A DNA stretch of 64,000 nucleotides, from assembly GCF_963677305.1 (NCBI RefSeq), contig NZ_OY781925.1, forward strand, positions 371,501 through 435,500, written 5' to 3'. Below, in pieces: positions 31,671 through 40,675 of the stretch. The position numbers were made by a program, and so were the translations under genes. Below the pieces are notes generated by a model, which saw only the letters and a program-made list of their open reading frames with translations, was not told where the DNA came from and did not search any database. Origin of the DNA: an uncultured Holophaga sp. GTDB taxonomy: Bacteria > Acidobacteriota > Holophagae > Holophagales > Holophagaceae. Each line of letters begins with the position of its first letter. Within the stretch, counting starts at the first letter, position 1.

Positions 31671-32582
31671 TTGGGTCTGTTCGGCAATCTCTTCGACAAG
31701 TTCAAGCAGGGCCTTCAGCGGACACAGGAGCTGGTGCTGGCCCCCATGCAGAAGCTCCTGGGCCTCCGGCGCCTGGACGAGGACCAGCTCCTGGAGCTGG
31801 AAGACCTCCTCCTCCAGGCCGACCTCGGCATCCATGCCGTGGAGCGGCTCATGGAGCGGCTGCGCTTCGAGATGAAGCGCAACGCCGAGATCGACCCCAA
31901 GGCCGTGCTCAAGGACGAGCTCCTCAAGATCATCCAGCACATCCCTGCCCGCCCCTTCCAGGCCTCCTCCACCCAGGTGGTACTGCTGGTGGGTGTCAAC
32001 GGTGTGGGCAAGACCACCACCCTGGGCAAGCTGGCCGCCCACCTCAAGGGCCGGGGCGAAGAGGTCCTGGTGGTGGCGGGCGACACCTTCCGCGCCGCGG
32101 CCATCGACCAGCTGGAACTCTGGGGCCAGCGGGCCGGTGTGCCCGTGATCCGCAACCAGATGGGGGGCGACCCGGCGGCCATCGCCTTCGACGGGGCCAC
32201 CTCCGCCAAGGCCAAGGGAACGCCCTGGGTCCTCGTCGACACGGCGGGCCGCCTCCACACCAAGGACCACCTCATGCGCGAGCTGGACAAGATCCACCGC
32301 AGTCTTCAGAAGGTGCTCCCCGACGCCCCCCACCGGGTCCTCCTGGTGCTGGATGCCACCACCGGCCAGAACGGATTGGTTCAGGCCGAGGCCTTCAAGG
32401 CCGCCGCCGGGGTGACGGACCTGGTGCTCACCAAGCTGGACGGCAGCGCCAAGGGCGGCGTGGTGATCCCCATCCTGGAGCGCCTGAAGCTCCCCATCGC
32501 CTTCGTGGGCGTGGGGGAGGGCGTGGACGACCTCATCCCTTTCGATCCGGAGGCCTTCGTCGATGGACTCCTCAGTGCCTGA
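31671..32582 (+). CDS. ftsY: Signal recognition particle receptor FtsY
   Basis: A GTPase of about 303 residues that docks SRP-ribosome complexes at the membrane. The protein begins MGLFGNLFDKFKQGLQRTQ, the typical amphipathic FtsY start, when read from TTG 31671. An ATG at 31629 (preceded by a G-run) would add 14 residues encoded across the parS site and is the main alternative. The four-helix N domain is followed by the G1 P-loop GVNGVGKTTTLGKLA, then DTFRAAAIDQLELW, DTAGRLHTKDHLM and TKLDGSAKGG. The acidic A domain is essentially missing, as in many non-enteric FtsY proteins. Its end overlaps ribD by 20 bases. Confidence 0.93.
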   Translation: MGLFGNLFDKFKQGLQRTQELVLAPMQKLLGLRRLDEDQLLELEDLLLQADLGIHAVERLMERLRFEMKRNAEIDPKAVLKDELLKIIQHIPARPFQASSTQVVLLVGVNGVGKTTTLGKLAAHLKGRGEEVLVVAGDTFRAAAIDQLELWGQRAGVPVIRNQMGGDPAAIAFDGATSAKAKGTPWVLVDTAGRLHTKDHLMRELDKIHRSLQKVLPDAPHRVLLVLDATTGQNGLVQAEAFKAAAGVTDLVLTKLDGSAKGGVVIPILERLKLPIAFVGVGEGVDDLIPFDPEAFVDGLLSA

Positions 32583-33708
32583 GCTGAGCCCGGCCTGGGC
32601 CTGGCAGCTCGCCACCGGCGGGCCCTGGCCGGACCCCAACGCCCTGAGGGGCGACGAGCGGCTGATGAGCTTGGCCATCCAGGAGGGCCTGAAGGGGGTC
32701 GGCCTTTCGAGCCCCAACCCCCCTGTGGGCTGCGTCATCGCTAGGGATGGGAGGGTCATCGGACGGGGGGTGCATGTCCAGGCAGGCACTCCCCACGGCG
32801 AGATCATGGCCCTGCGGGATGCCGCCAGCCGGGGCAACGAAGTGAAGGGCGCCACGGCCTATGTGACCCTGGAACCCTGCTGCCACTACGGCCGGACCCC
32901 GCCCTGCACTGAGGCTCTGCTGGCCGCGGGCATCGCCCGGGTCGTGGTGGGGACCCGGGATCCCAACCCCAGGGTGGACGGCGGGGGCATGGCCCTGCTC
33001 CGCTCCCGGGGTATCGAAGTCACCGAGGCCGTCCTGGGGGAGGCCTGCTCGCACTTCCATGCCCCCTTCTTCAAGCTCATCCGCACCGGCCTGCCCTGGG
33101 TCGTCCTCAAGCTGGCGGTGGGCTCCGATGGCTCCACCGGCCCCGATGGAGAGCGCACCGAGATCACCTCGCCGGAGATCCAGGGCTTGGCCCACGCCCT
33201 GCGCCGGGCCTGCGAGGCCATCGTGGTGGGCAGCGGCACCGTGGCGGTGGATGACCCCTCCCTGACGGACCGCTGGCCCGAGGCCACCCTGCCCCACCGA
33301 CGCTTCCTGCGGGTGGTGCTGGACACCCACGGGCACCTGGCGGCGGCATGCCGGGTCTGGCAACCCGTCGAGGGCCAGCCTGCCCTGCGGGCCACGGTGG
33401 GTTCCCGCTCGCCCATCCCGGGGGTGGAGGATCTGCAGCTGCCGCCGGGGCCCAGGGGCTGCAGTCTGCGGCACCTCCTTCACGAGCTGGCGGCGCGGGG
33501 GGTGGGGCGGGTGCTCCTGGAGGGGGGACCGACCCTGGCCAAGCGGGCCATGGTGGAGGGCCTGGTGGACGAGTTCCACCGCTTCCGCTCCGAGCGCCCC
33601 GCCGGGGGACCACCCGTCCTGGGCCGCGAGGCCGACCACTTCATCCGGGTCACCTCCACCCCCTTCCCCGGTGGCAGCTGGGATGTCCTCCTCCCAGGCG
33701 TCTGCTGA
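32563..33708 (+). CDS. ribD: Bifunctional riboflavin biosynthesis protein RibD (deaminase/reductase)
   Basis: A 381-residue enzyme for two steps of riboflavin synthesis. The N-terminal cytidine-deaminase-like domain has PNPPVGCVIARDG, the zinc motif THGEIMALRDA (His-x-Glu) and LEPCCHYGRTPPC. The C-terminal reductase domain (from about residue 175) has WVVLKLAVGSDG and EAIVVGSGTVAVDDPSLT, ending with VLLEGGPTLAK. It deaminates the pyrimidine from GTP cyclohydrolase II and reduces its ribose with NADPH. The start overlaps ftsY, implying coupled translation. Other rib genes are not adjacent, and no FMN riboswitch is visible. Confidence 0.94.
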   Translation: MDSSVPELSPAWAWQLATGGPWPDPNALRGDERLMSLAIQEGLKGVGLSSPNPPVGCVIARDGRVIGRGVHVQAGTPHGEIMALRDAASRGNEVKGATAYVTLEPCCHYGRTPPCTEALLAAGIARVVVGTRDPNPRVDGGGMALLRSRGIEVTEAVLGEACSHFHAPFFKLIRTGLPWVVLKLAVGSDGSTGPDGERTEITSPEIQGLAHALRRACEAIVVGSGTVAVDDPSLTDRWPEATLPHRRFLRVVLDTHGHLAAACRVWQPVEGQPALRATVGSRSPIPGVEDLQLPPGPRGCSLRHLLHELAARGVGRVLLEGGPTLAKRAMVEGLVDEFHRFRSERPAGGPPVLGREADHFIRVTSTPFPGGSWDVLLPGVC

Positions 33709-33742
33709 GGGACCTCGCGCCGAGGGGAGAGAGGCGGAAACG

Positions 33743-34030
33743 CCAAGAGCTGAACAGCCTTGTAGCCACGGATGCGCACAGATAAACACGGATGGGGCCC
33801 GAACCACCCTGGGTGACCGGGACGCCCCGCCTGGGACAGGTTCAGGGAGGGGTTCGGCCCGTGGACGCGCCAGCGCGTCTCTGGGCCACCCCCCTACCTG
33901 AACGCGGACGGTTCCCGTCCGCCCCCGCGCAGCGGGGCGTCCAGGCGTGGCAGCCCGGCCACCCGAGCCGAACCCCTCGATCTTTTATCCGCGTTCATCT
34001 GCGTTCGGTGGACGATCTGCTTTTCATCCC
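33743..34030 (+). repeat. CACGGAT palindromic element, copy 6 (full length)
   Basis: A full-length plus-orientation copy: AGCTGAACAGCC arm, CACGGATGCG/CACAGATAAA/CACGGATGGG iterations, the central GTTCAGGGAGGGGT arm, GCGGACGG-N3-CCGTCCGC, CCCCGCGCAGCGGGG, and a right arm with ATCCGCGTTC, ATCTGCGTTC and GCTTTTCATCC. It sits between the convergent ribD and TauE/SafE genes and ends 15 bases from the transporter stop codon. Confidence 0.85.
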
Positions 34031-34044
34031 CGTGCCTCCCCGGC

Positions 34045-34824
34045 CTACTTCAGGACCAGGAGCAGGGCCATGAGCACCACGAGGGCGGCGAAGATCTTCT
34101 TGAGATGACGCCCGTGGAGGCGATTGGCCACCTTGGCCCCCAGAAGGGCCCCGCAGGTGAAGCCCAAGGCCACCCCGATGAGGATCACCCAGGGGAAGTG
34201 CCCCTGGCTGAGGGCGTAGACCCAGACCGCCGGGAGACCGACGGGGAAGAGCATCATGGTCAGACTGGCCAACTGGGCCTGATGCTGGGGCAGCTTCAGG
34301 AAACCCACCATCAGGGGCACCATGATGATCCCACCGCCGATGCCCAGCAGACCTGAAGAGATCCCACCGATGAAGCCGATGCCGAGGCCGGGCAGGGCCG
34401 CCTCGGACCAGGCCAGAGCGGTGCTGCGCTCCTGGCCCTGCTTCCCCTTCACCCCCAGCCAGGTCCGCACCGCCACCACCAGGAGGAAGACCACGAAGAT
34501 CCAGCGCATCTCCCGGGAAGGCAGGTGGTTGGCCAGCCGGGCCCCCAGCCAGCCCCCCACCAGGAAGGCGGCAATGAGGAAGCCGATGATGCGCCAGTGG
34601 ATAGGTACCCCGCTGCGGCGGTACTGCAGCACCGCCGGGAGCCCAAGGGGCGGCAGGGTGGCCGCCAGGGCGACCCCCTGCGCGGCCTGCTGGTGCAGGC
34701 CCAGCACCAAGCCCATCAGGGGCACCAGCACGATCCCGCCGCCGATGCCGAAGAGCCCTGAGAGCACGCCACCGCTGAAGCCGGCCCCGAGACCTCCGAA
34801 AAAGGGGAAGAGACTGTGAAGCAT
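34045..34824 (-). CDS. TauE/SafE family anion exporter (sulfite/sulfonate exporter-like)
   Basis: A 259-residue inner-membrane protein with about eight helices and the internal duplication typical of the family. GLGAGFSGGVLSGLFGIGGG near residue 15 is repeated as GIGFIGGISSGLLGIGGG near residue 150, each followed by an I-x-V-P-L-M segment. TauE/SafE proteins are proposed to export sulfite, sulfoacetate or related organosulfur anions; the substrate here is unknown. The start at 34824 gives a normal-length protein and avoids reading back into the repeat. It stands alone between two palindromic elements. Confidence 0.88.
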   Translation of the reverse strand: MLHSLFPFFGGLGAGFSGGVLSGLFGIGGGIVLVPLMGLVLGLHQQAAQGVALAATLPPLGLPAVLQYRRSGVPIHWRIIGFLIAAFLVGGWLGARLANHLPSREMRWIFVVFLLVVAVRTWLGVKGKQGQERSTALAWSEAALPGLGIGFIGGISSGLLGIGGGIIMVPLMVGFLKLPQHQAQLASLTMMLFPVGLPAVWVYALSQGHFPWVILIGVALGFTCGALLGAKVANRLHGRHLKKIFAALVVLMALLLVLK

Positions 34825-34907
34825 GGAAACCCCCGGCGGCCCTGGGCCGCACCCAGCTCTGATCCTAACCGCTGACAGGCACGGGGAGGGGAGGCACCCG
34901 GGTCGGG

Positions 34908-35152
34908 GATGAAAAGCGGAAAAGCCTTTGAGCCACAGATGCGCACAGATATCCACGGATGGGTCGCGACCCACCCGGAGTGTCCGGGACTGGTTCAGGG
35001 CGGGAGGGTCAGACCAGGACACGCCTGCGTGTCCCTGGCTGCCCCTTCCTCCCTGAACGCGGACGGCCTGCCGTCCGCCCCCGCGCAGCGGGGCGTCCCG
35101 GACACCCCGAGCCGCACCCATCCCTCATCTGTGGCTATTCCCTCATGGGCTT
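34908..35152 (+). repeat. CACGGAT palindromic element, copy 7
   Basis: GATGAAAAGCGGAAAAGCC arm, CACAGATGCG/CACAGATATC/CACGGATGGG iterations, the central GGTTCAGGG and CCTGAACGCGGACGG with CCGTCCGC, CCCCGCGCAGCGGGG, and a shortened right arm (ATCTGTGGC). The centre also has a GGACACGCCTGCGTGTCC hairpin not found in copy 1. It fills the gap between the divergent TauE and phosphoesterase-like genes. Confidence 0.8.
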
Positions 35153-35209
35153 GTGGGTCCACACCTGCTCCGGGCCATCCATGTTCCAATGGAAGGGACA
35201 GGCGACCTT

Positions 35210-35980
35210 ATGCAGATTTCCTTTTCCGATGATGTGATCCTCGACAGCCGGCGGGCGGTGTTCCTCCCGAAGGACGGGACCCTTGTCCTCGCGGACCTCT
35301 TCCTCGGGCTGGGGGCCGCCCGCCGCAAGCGCCCGGACCTCTTCCCCGACTCCCAGCACGCCGACATCTGGGAACGCCTCCTGGGCCTCCTGGATGAGTA
35401 CCAGCCCCGGCGGGTGGCCGTCCTGGGGGACATCAAGCCCAACCAGGGTCATGTGGAGGACGATGAAGCCGAGGAGTTGAAGCTGCTCTTCCGCAAGCTC
35501 AAGGGACGGAACCGCCAGGTGGTCCAGGTCGTGGGCCACCCTGAGCGCTCCTCCGGCCCGGTCATGGAGAGGCTGGGCATCGAGCCCGTGGAACTCTTCC
35601 GGGCCGGCTCCCACACCCTGATGCACCGTCGCCGCATCTTCGTCTACCCGCGCCATGAGCCAGCCAACAGCTTCTGGATCAATGGCGGTCTCCACCCCCT
35701 CTTCGCCGTCCCCGTGTCCGGGCCCGATGGCGGGGAGGAGTACATCCGCTACCCGGCCTTCCTCTACACCGGCTTCGCCCTGGTGATTCCGCCCTTCGTC
35801 TCCTACGCCCAGGGCTGGGAGGTCATGCAGCCCGAGCGCCTGCCCCGCCAGGCCCGGGCCTGGCGGGTCCTGGGGGGCCATGAGATGGTGCCCCTCTCCC
35901 TGCCCGACCTGCCGCCCGTGCCTGAAGGACTGGAGAGCGTGGCGAGGCCCACGGGGAAATCCCGCAGCAAGCGGGACTGA
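35210..35980 (+). CDS. Degenerate metallophosphoesterase (PdeM-like), probably inactive
   Basis: A 256-residue protein resembling PdeM/ligase-associated metallophosphoesterases: ILDSRRAVFLPKDGTLVLADL, then VAVLGDIKPNQ, VVQVVGHPERS, INGGLHPLF and a final ALVIPPFVSY. Key metal ligands are changed. The usual D-x-H is ADLFLG (His to Phe), GNHD/E is GHPE, and the late GHxH is GGLH, so at least three ligand positions differ. The fold is probably kept but metal-dependent catalysis is doubtful, and a binding or regulatory role is possible. ATG 35210 has only a modest AGG upstream. It is convergent with the HtrA-like gene. The family call is moderate; inactivity is inference. Confidence 0.65.
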   Translation: MQISFSDDVILDSRRAVFLPKDGTLVLADLFLGLGAARRKRPDLFPDSQHADIWERLLGLLDEYQPRRVAVLGDIKPNQGHVEDDEAEELKLLFRKLKGRNRQVVQVVGHPERSSGPVMERLGIEPVELFRAGSHTLMHRRRIFVYPRHEPANSFWINGGLHPLFAVPVSGPDGGEEYIRYPAFLYTGFALVIPPFVSYAQGWEVMQPERLPRQARAWRVLGGHEMVPLSLPDLPPVPEGLESVARPTGKSRSKRD

Positions 35981-36011
35981 GGGCACTGGACGCCCTCCCG
36001 ATCTGAAGCGC

Positions 36012-37184
36012 TCAGATGGTGGTCTTGGCCTTCTGGACCTTGCCCGGTTTGATGACCAGACGGATGATCTTGCCCCCCCGGACCACATCAAAGCTCCGCT
36101 CCGATTCGCTGGAGTCCTGCTCCATCATGGACCAGAGCTGGCCCACGGAGCTCACGGCCTGGCCCTGGTAGCCGACGATCACATCCCCCAGTTCGACCTT
36201 GCCGTCCTGAAGGACCTTGAGGGGGCGCAGACCGGCCCGGGCCGCGGGTCCACCCTCCTCCACATCGCTGATCACCACGCCCCGGTTGACCCCCAGGTTC
36301 TTGGCCACCTGGGTGCTGGCGGCCTCGAAGCCCAGGTGGGGACGGTCCAGCACCCCCTTGCGGATGAGGGTGGGCACCACCTGACGCAGGATGTCGGCAG
36401 GGATGGCGAAGCCGATGCCCACGGAAGCGCCGGTGGCGGGGGCAATGGCCGTGTTCATGCCCACGAGGCGTCCCCCGCTGTCCAGAAGGGGCCCGCCCGA
36501 GTTGCCGGGGTTGATGGCGGCATCGGTCTGGATCACCTCGGAGATGGTGGTGTCGAAAAGGGTGATCAGCTGCCGACCCAGGGCCGAGACGATCCCCTGG
36601 GTGAGGGTGTGGTCCAGTCCGAAGGGGTTGCCGATGGCCATGACATCCTGCCCCACCACCAGATCCCCGGAACTGCCGATGGGCAGCGGCTTCATGTCCT
36701 TGAGGGGGGCGAAGACCTGGAGCACCGCCACATCGTAGGCCGTGCTGATCCCGATGACCTGGCAGCGGTAGGTTTTGCCGTCCGCCAGGGTAACCACCAG
36801 GTCCGCCGGGGCACTGAGATGCCCGCTCTGGTCCTGGACCATGATGACGTGCAGGTTGGTGACCACATGCCCAGCCTCGTCCCAGACGAAGCCGGTGCCG
36901 GACCCGGCGGGAACCAGGCTCAGGTTGCGGGTCTTCACGTCCCGCACCAGGGCGGCGCTGGCAATGAAGACCACGGACTTCCGGGCGGACCTGAAGACCC
37001 CGACCCGCTGGCGCTCGGCCTGGGTCAGGGGGCGTTTGGGCGCCAGGGGACGGGGACCCGAGATCTTGCGATTGGCCTCGACCACCAGCTCCTCGGGGCT
37101 CTTTTTGGCAGGCTTGGCCTCCGCCGAGCCCAGGGCCGGAGCGAGGATTGCCGCTGTCAGGGCGCAGGTGATCCAGGTCTTCAT
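36012..37184 (-). CDS. HtrA/DegQ-like trypsin-family serine protease with one PDZ domain
   Basis: A 390-residue exported protease. The signal peptide MKTWITCALTAAILAPALG is followed by a linker rich in Lys, Glu and Pro. The trypsin-like domain shows all three catalytic residues: His in VVTNLHVIM, Asp in TAYDVAVLQV and Ser in NPGNSGGPL. A single C-terminal PDZ domain (GVVISDVEEGGPAARAGLR, GDVIVGYQGQAVSS) is expected to bind substrate C-termini. One PDZ makes it closer to DegS/HhoB than to DegP. It probably acts in periplasmic protein quality control. The start at 37184 is chosen because it begins the signal peptide. Its cue is unknown. Confidence 0.9.
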   Translation of the reverse strand: MKTWITCALTAAILAPALGSAEAKPAKKSPEELVVEANRKISGPRPLAPKRPLTQAERQRVGVFRSARKSVVFIASAALVRDVKTRNLSLVPAGSGTGFVWDEAGHVVTNLHVIMVQDQSGHLSAPADLVVTLADGKTYRCQVIGISTAYDVAVLQVFAPLKDMKPLPIGSSGDLVVGQDVMAIGNPFGLDHTLTQGIVSALGRQLITLFDTTISEVIQTDAAINPGNSGGPLLDSGGRLVGMNTAIAPATGASVGIGFAIPADILRQVVPTLIRKGVLDRPHLGFEAASTQVAKNLGVNRGVVISDVEEGGPAARAGLRPLKVLQDGKVELGDVIVGYQGQAVSSVGQLWSMMEQDSSESERSFDVVRGGKIIRLVIKPGKVQKAKTTI

Positions 37185-37233
37185 GATGCCATGATCCCAC
37201 ACCCGGGCTTCAGCGCAGGAAGAACAGCCTGGG

Positions 37234-37923
37234 CTACTCGGCCTCCAGCTTGGAAAAGAGCCTCCCGGCCAGGAGTGCACCCACCAGGGGAGCCAGCCAG
37301 AAGAGCCACAGCTGCCGGAGGGCCCAGCCCCCCACGAAGAGAGCAGGACCGGTGCTGCGGGCGGGATTCACACTGGTGTTGGTGACGGGGATGCTGATGA
37401 GGTGAATCAGGGTCAGGCAGAGACCGATGGCAATGGGAGCCAGGCCCTGGGGAGCTCTCTTGGAGGTGGATCCAAGGATCACAAGGAGGAAGAAGAAGGT
37501 CATCACGATCTCGGTGACGAGAGCGGAGCCCAGGCCGTATTGACCCGGGCTGTGGATGCCGTAGCCGTTGCTGGCGAAGCCGCCGAGCACAAAGCCAGGC
37601 TGACCGGAAGCGATGATGAAGAGGATGGCGGCCCCGGCAATGCCCCCCAGGACCTGGACCACCCAGTACGGAACCAGGTCCCCCCAGGAGAAGCGGCCGG
37701 AGACCGCAAGACCCAGGGTCACGGCGGGATTGAGATGGCACCCCGAGATGGGGCCGATGGCGAAGGCCATGGTCAGAACCGTGAGGCCAAAGGCTAGGGA
37801 GACCCCGAGCAGTCCGATGCCCACCCCTGGAAAGGTGGCGGCCAGCACAGCACTGCCACAGCCTCCCAGAACCAGCCAGAGGGTCCCGAGGAATTCCACC
37901 AGGAGTCGATTGCGGAGCGGCAT
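37234..37923 (-). CDS. aqpZ: Aquaporin (AqpZ-like MIP family channel)
   Basis: A 229-residue membrane channel with six helices and both NPA motifs, HLNPAVTLG near residue 63 and [12 protein letters not shown] near residue 187. The selectivity-filter arginine follows the second NPA (NPAR), and the fifth-helix region has a His ([10 protein letters not shown]), both consistent with a water-selective AqpZ rather than a glycerol facilitator. The N-terminus [26 protein letters not shown] is typical. It lies 49 bases upstream of the HtrA-like gene on the same strand and may be co-transcribed with it. Confidence 0.93.
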   Translation of the reverse strand: MPLRNRLLVEFLGTLWLVLGGCGSAVLAATFPGVGIGLLGVSLAFGLTVLTMAFAIGPISGCHLNPAVTLGLAVSGRFSWGDLVPYWVVQVLGGIAGAAILFIIASGQPGFVLGGFASNGYGIHSPGQYGLGSALVTEIVMTFFFLLVILGSTSKRAPQGLAPIAIGLCLTLIHLISIPVTNTSVNPARSTGPALFVGGWALRQLWLFWLAPLVGALLAGRLFSKLEAE

Positions 37924-38040
37924 GATCCCTCCTCAGGAACAGGGTGTCCAGACATCAACATAGGAATTCGGGGCCCGATGGGAAGTCCATCATGAATGTC
38001 ACTTGGTCCTTTCGTCCTTTTTCCGCCAGAATCAGGAGCT

Positions 38041-40107
38041 ATGCCGCATCCGATGGACGCCTTCTTCGCCTTGCCCAAGGGCCGTATCTTCGCCTGCTTC
38101 CCGGGGGCCGAAGAGCGCCCGGGCCAGCGCCGCATGGCCGAGCTGGTCGCCGATGCCATCAACGAGGGTGAGGGCCGCTTCGGCGCCTGGCGCCGGGGCG
38201 GTGGCGAGCCCGAGGCCAAGCCCAACGCCGTGCTGCAGGCCATCGAGGCGGGCACGGGTACCGGCAAGTCCCTGGGCTACCTCATCCCCTCCCTGGCCTC
38301 GGGGCGCCATCCCGTCATCGTCACCACCCGGACCAAGCAGCTGCAGCGCCAGCTCATGGACGAGGACCTCCCACGGGTGCGTGGCATCCTTGGGCGCGAG
38401 GTGCGGGGTGTGCTGGCCAAGGGCCGCTCCAACTATCTCTGCCTGGCGGCCTGGGAGGAGCTGGAGAGCACGCCCCCAGCTGAGATGCAGGCCCGGGACC
38501 ATGGGCTCTGGCTGGCCCTGCCACGCTGGGCCAAGGAGACCCTCAGCGGGGATCGGGAAGAGCTGGGACGGCATGGAGAAGGCGAGTCCGAGCTCTGGGA
38601 CCGCCTCAACGCCCGGGCGGAGCGCTGCACCGGCAAGCAGTGCCGCCACTACGAGACCTGCTTCCTGACCCGTCTGCGCAAGGAGGTGGCCGAAGCCGAC
38701 CTCATCATCGCCAACCACGCCCTGCTCCTGGCGGATCGGGTGCTGCGGGAATCCGCCTTCGGCCAGGTGCTGCCGGACGCCCCGGTGCTGGTGCTGGACG
38801 AGGCCCACGAGATCGAGGAGCAGCTCACGGAGAGCTGCTCGGAGGTCTGGTCCAGCCGGGCCATGTCCATGCTCTTCCGGGACCTGGAGTCCGAGTCCTT
38901 CAGAGAACCGGAAGGAGCGGCCCTCTCGGCCCAGCTCATCCCCTGGCAGGATGCCTGGAGCAGCCTCCTGGCCCAGGTGCCCCTGGACAGCTCGGTCTAC
39001 GGCTTCGAGGACAACCGCCTGCCCCTCTCACCCATCGCCGATGCCGTGGGGGCCTGGGTCGAGGCCGGGCAGGCCTCCTGGCGGGAGGCCAAGCGCCTGG
39101 CTAGCCGCTCCACCGATCAGAGCCCCGAGAGCCTGACCTGGCGCAAGCTGGCGGAGCGCATCGGCCTGGCCTTCCAGCGCATGGAGCAGATCTTCGCCCA
39201 GCCCGAGGGCTGGGTCTCCACCATCACCCGGGAGGGCCCCCACACCGTGGTCTTCAAGTCCAACCCCGTGGATGTGAAGCCCTTCTTCCACCAGCACCTG
39301 CGCCGGGGCTTCGAGACCGTGATCCTCACCAGCGCCACCCTGCGGGATGGCAAGGGCTTCAACGGGCTGCGCCTGCGCCTGGGCCTCAGCGAGGAGGAGG
39401 CAGCGCGCAGTGAGCACGTGGAGAGCCCCTTCGACTTCCCCAATCAGGGCATGCTCTTCATCCCCCCGGGCATCCCCGAGCGCAAACCGGGCCGGGATGG
39501 CATCGGCGAACCCCGCTGGGTGGAGGGCTCTCTGGAGGCCATGGAACGCCTGCTGGTGGCCTCCCGGGGCCGGGGGCTCATCCTCTTCACCAGCCGCAAG
39601 ATGCTGGCGGCCTTCCGGCCTCGCCTGGAGTCGGCCCTGCCCCAGATGACCTTCTTCGTGCAGGGCGAAGGCCTCACGCGCCACGCCATGCTGGAGCGCT
39701 TCCGCAAGACCCCCAACGCGGTGCTCCTGGGCTTGGCCAGCTTCTGGCAGGGGGTGGACCTGCCCGGGGATGTGCTGAGCCTGGTGGTGGTCACCGCCCT
39801 GCCCTTCGCCCCTCCGGACGATCCCGTGCTCCAGGCCCGGGTGCGGGAGGCCGATGCCAAGCAGCAGGGCCTGGGCTTCATCGGCATCCAGGTCCCCCAG
39901 ATGACCCTCAAGCTCAAGCAGGGCATCGGCCGCCTCATCCGCACCCGCAGCGACCGTGGAGTGGTCTGCATCCTGGACCCGCGCCTGATGCTCCCCCATG
40001 AAGACCGCCTCGGCAAGCGCTACGCCGCCCAGGTCCGGGCGGCCCTGCCCCCCTTCCCCATCACCAGGGACTGGGGGGAGGTGGAGGGCTTCCTGCGGAG
40101 CCTCTGA
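38041..40107 (+). CDS. DinG-family ATP-dependent DNA helicase
   Basis: A 688-residue XPD/DinG-type superfamily 2 helicase. Motif I is IEAGTGTGKSLGYLIPSL near residue 80. The iron-sulfur cysteines are in NYLCLAAWEEL and RAERCTGKQCRHYETC, giving the four ligands of the [4Fe-4S] cluster. Motif II is VLVLDEAHEIEEQL. The later motifs include VILTSATLRDG, LILFTSRKMLAAF and KQGIGRLIRTRSDRG. These helicases unwind 5'-3' and resolve R-loops and other structures during repair. ATG 38041 has CAGGAG upstream. A bidirectional hairpin separates it from the convergent outer-membrane gene. Confidence 0.93.
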   Translation: MPHPMDAFFALPKGRIFACFPGAEERPGQRRMAELVADAINEGEGRFGAWRRGGGEPEAKPNAVLQAIEAGTGTGKSLGYLIPSLASGRHPVIVTTRTKQLQRQLMDEDLPRVRGILGREVRGVLAKGRSNYLCLAAWEELESTPPAEMQARDHGLWLALPRWAKETLSGDREELGRHGEGESELWDRLNARAERCTGKQCRHYETCFLTRLRKEVAEADLIIANHALLLADRVLRESAFGQVLPDAPVLVLDEAHEIEEQLTESCSEVWSSRAMSMLFRDLESESFREPEGAALSAQLIPWQDAWSSLLAQVPLDSSVYGFEDNRLPLSPIADAVGAWVEAGQASWREAKRLASRSTDQSPESLTWRKLAERIGLAFQRMEQIFAQPEGWVSTITREGPHTVVFKSNPVDVKPFFHQHLRRGFETVILTSATLRDGKGFNGLRLRLGLSEEEAARSEHVESPFDFPNQGMLFIPPGIPERKPGRDGIGEPRWVEGSLEAMERLLVASRGRGLILFTSRKMLAAFRPRLESALPQMTFFVQGEGLTRHAMLERFRKTPNAVLLGLASFWQGVDLPGDVLSLVVVTALPFAPPDDPVLQARVREADAKQQGLGFIGIQVPQMTLKLKQGIGRLIRTRSDRGVVCILDPRLMLPHEDRLGKRYAAQVRAALPPFPITRDWGEVEGFLRSL

Positions 40108-40141
40108 AATAAAGAAAGGCCACGGGTCGCCCCGTGGCCTT
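40106..40141 (-). terminator. Rho-independent terminator between dinG and the outer-membrane gene
   Basis: AAGGCCACGGG pairs perfectly with CCCGTGGCCTT around a TCGC loop. On the minus strand it is followed by TTCTTTATTT, so it mainly serves the outer-membrane gene, whose stop lies 21 bases away. It can also fold for dinG. Confidence 0.9.
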
Positions 40142-40162
40142 GATCATCCGGCTTCTGAGGGA

Positions 40163-40675
40163 TCAGAAGTACATGCGGACGAAGAGGGAGCTGAAGGTGC
40201 TCTGGGAGTTGTACTGGGAATCGTACCCACACTCTTTCTCGTGGTACATATCCAGACCGACCTTGCCGCCAAAGCTCACCTTCTTGTTGACCTGGTATTC
40301 CAGGCCCACGGTGGGCTGGAGGCCGATCACGTTGTTAATGTACTTGTAGCTGGAGGAGGTGTATTCGTCCTTTTCGCGCCTCTGGCCCGCATACAGGCTG
40401 GCACCGTAGAAGAACTCCATGGAGGGGGCGATCTCGTGGTGCTTGAAGACGCCGAACTCGACGCCGTACTGCTTGTACTTGTACTTGCTGCTGCCACTGT
40501 GCTCGTTCTCGTTCGAGAAGTAGACGCCAGGCTCGAGGACGATGCCGCCCTTCAGACGGATGGGCGCGGTGATGGCGTTGCTGTCGTTGGAGACAGAGAA
40601 GCCGAGGCCGGGCTCGGCGGCGCAGAGGGAGGCCGCAGCGGCCAGGGAGAGGGCGAGGGTCTTGAGGTGCTTCAT
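40163..40675 (-). CDS. Predicted outer-membrane beta-barrel protein
   Basis: A 170-residue exported protein. The signal peptide MKHLKTLALSLAAAASLCAA is followed by alternating polar/hydrophobic strands rich in Tyr, Gly, Lys and Ser (GGIVLEPGVYFSNENEHSG, YGVEFGVFKHHEIAPSMEFF, VIGLQPTVGLEYQVNKKVSF). It ends in VRMYF, an aromatic C-terminal signature used for BAM insertion. The start at 40675 is chosen because GGAG lies 6 bases upstream. It is probably an eight-stranded porin-like barrel of unknown function. A 5' leader hairpin and AT-rich region precede it. It stands alone with its own terminator. Confidence 0.75.
   Translation of the reverse strand: MKHLKTLALSLAAAASLCAAEPGLGFSVSNDSNAITAPIRLKGGIVLEPGVYFSNENEHSGSSKYKYKQYGVEFGVFKHHEIAPSMEFFYGASLYAGQRREKDEYTSSSYKYINNVIGLQPTVGLEYQVNKKVSFGGKVGLDMYHEKECGYDSQYNSQSTFSSLFVRMYF

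Noticed and set aside
28500-32855. 1451-codon open frame on the minus strand over the hydrogenase/formate dehydrogenase operon, ftsY and ribD
   Set aside because: Shadow frame: GC-rich codons leave the antisense frame open. The composition is Gly/His/Leu-rich with no domain, and the plus-strand genes are unmistakable.
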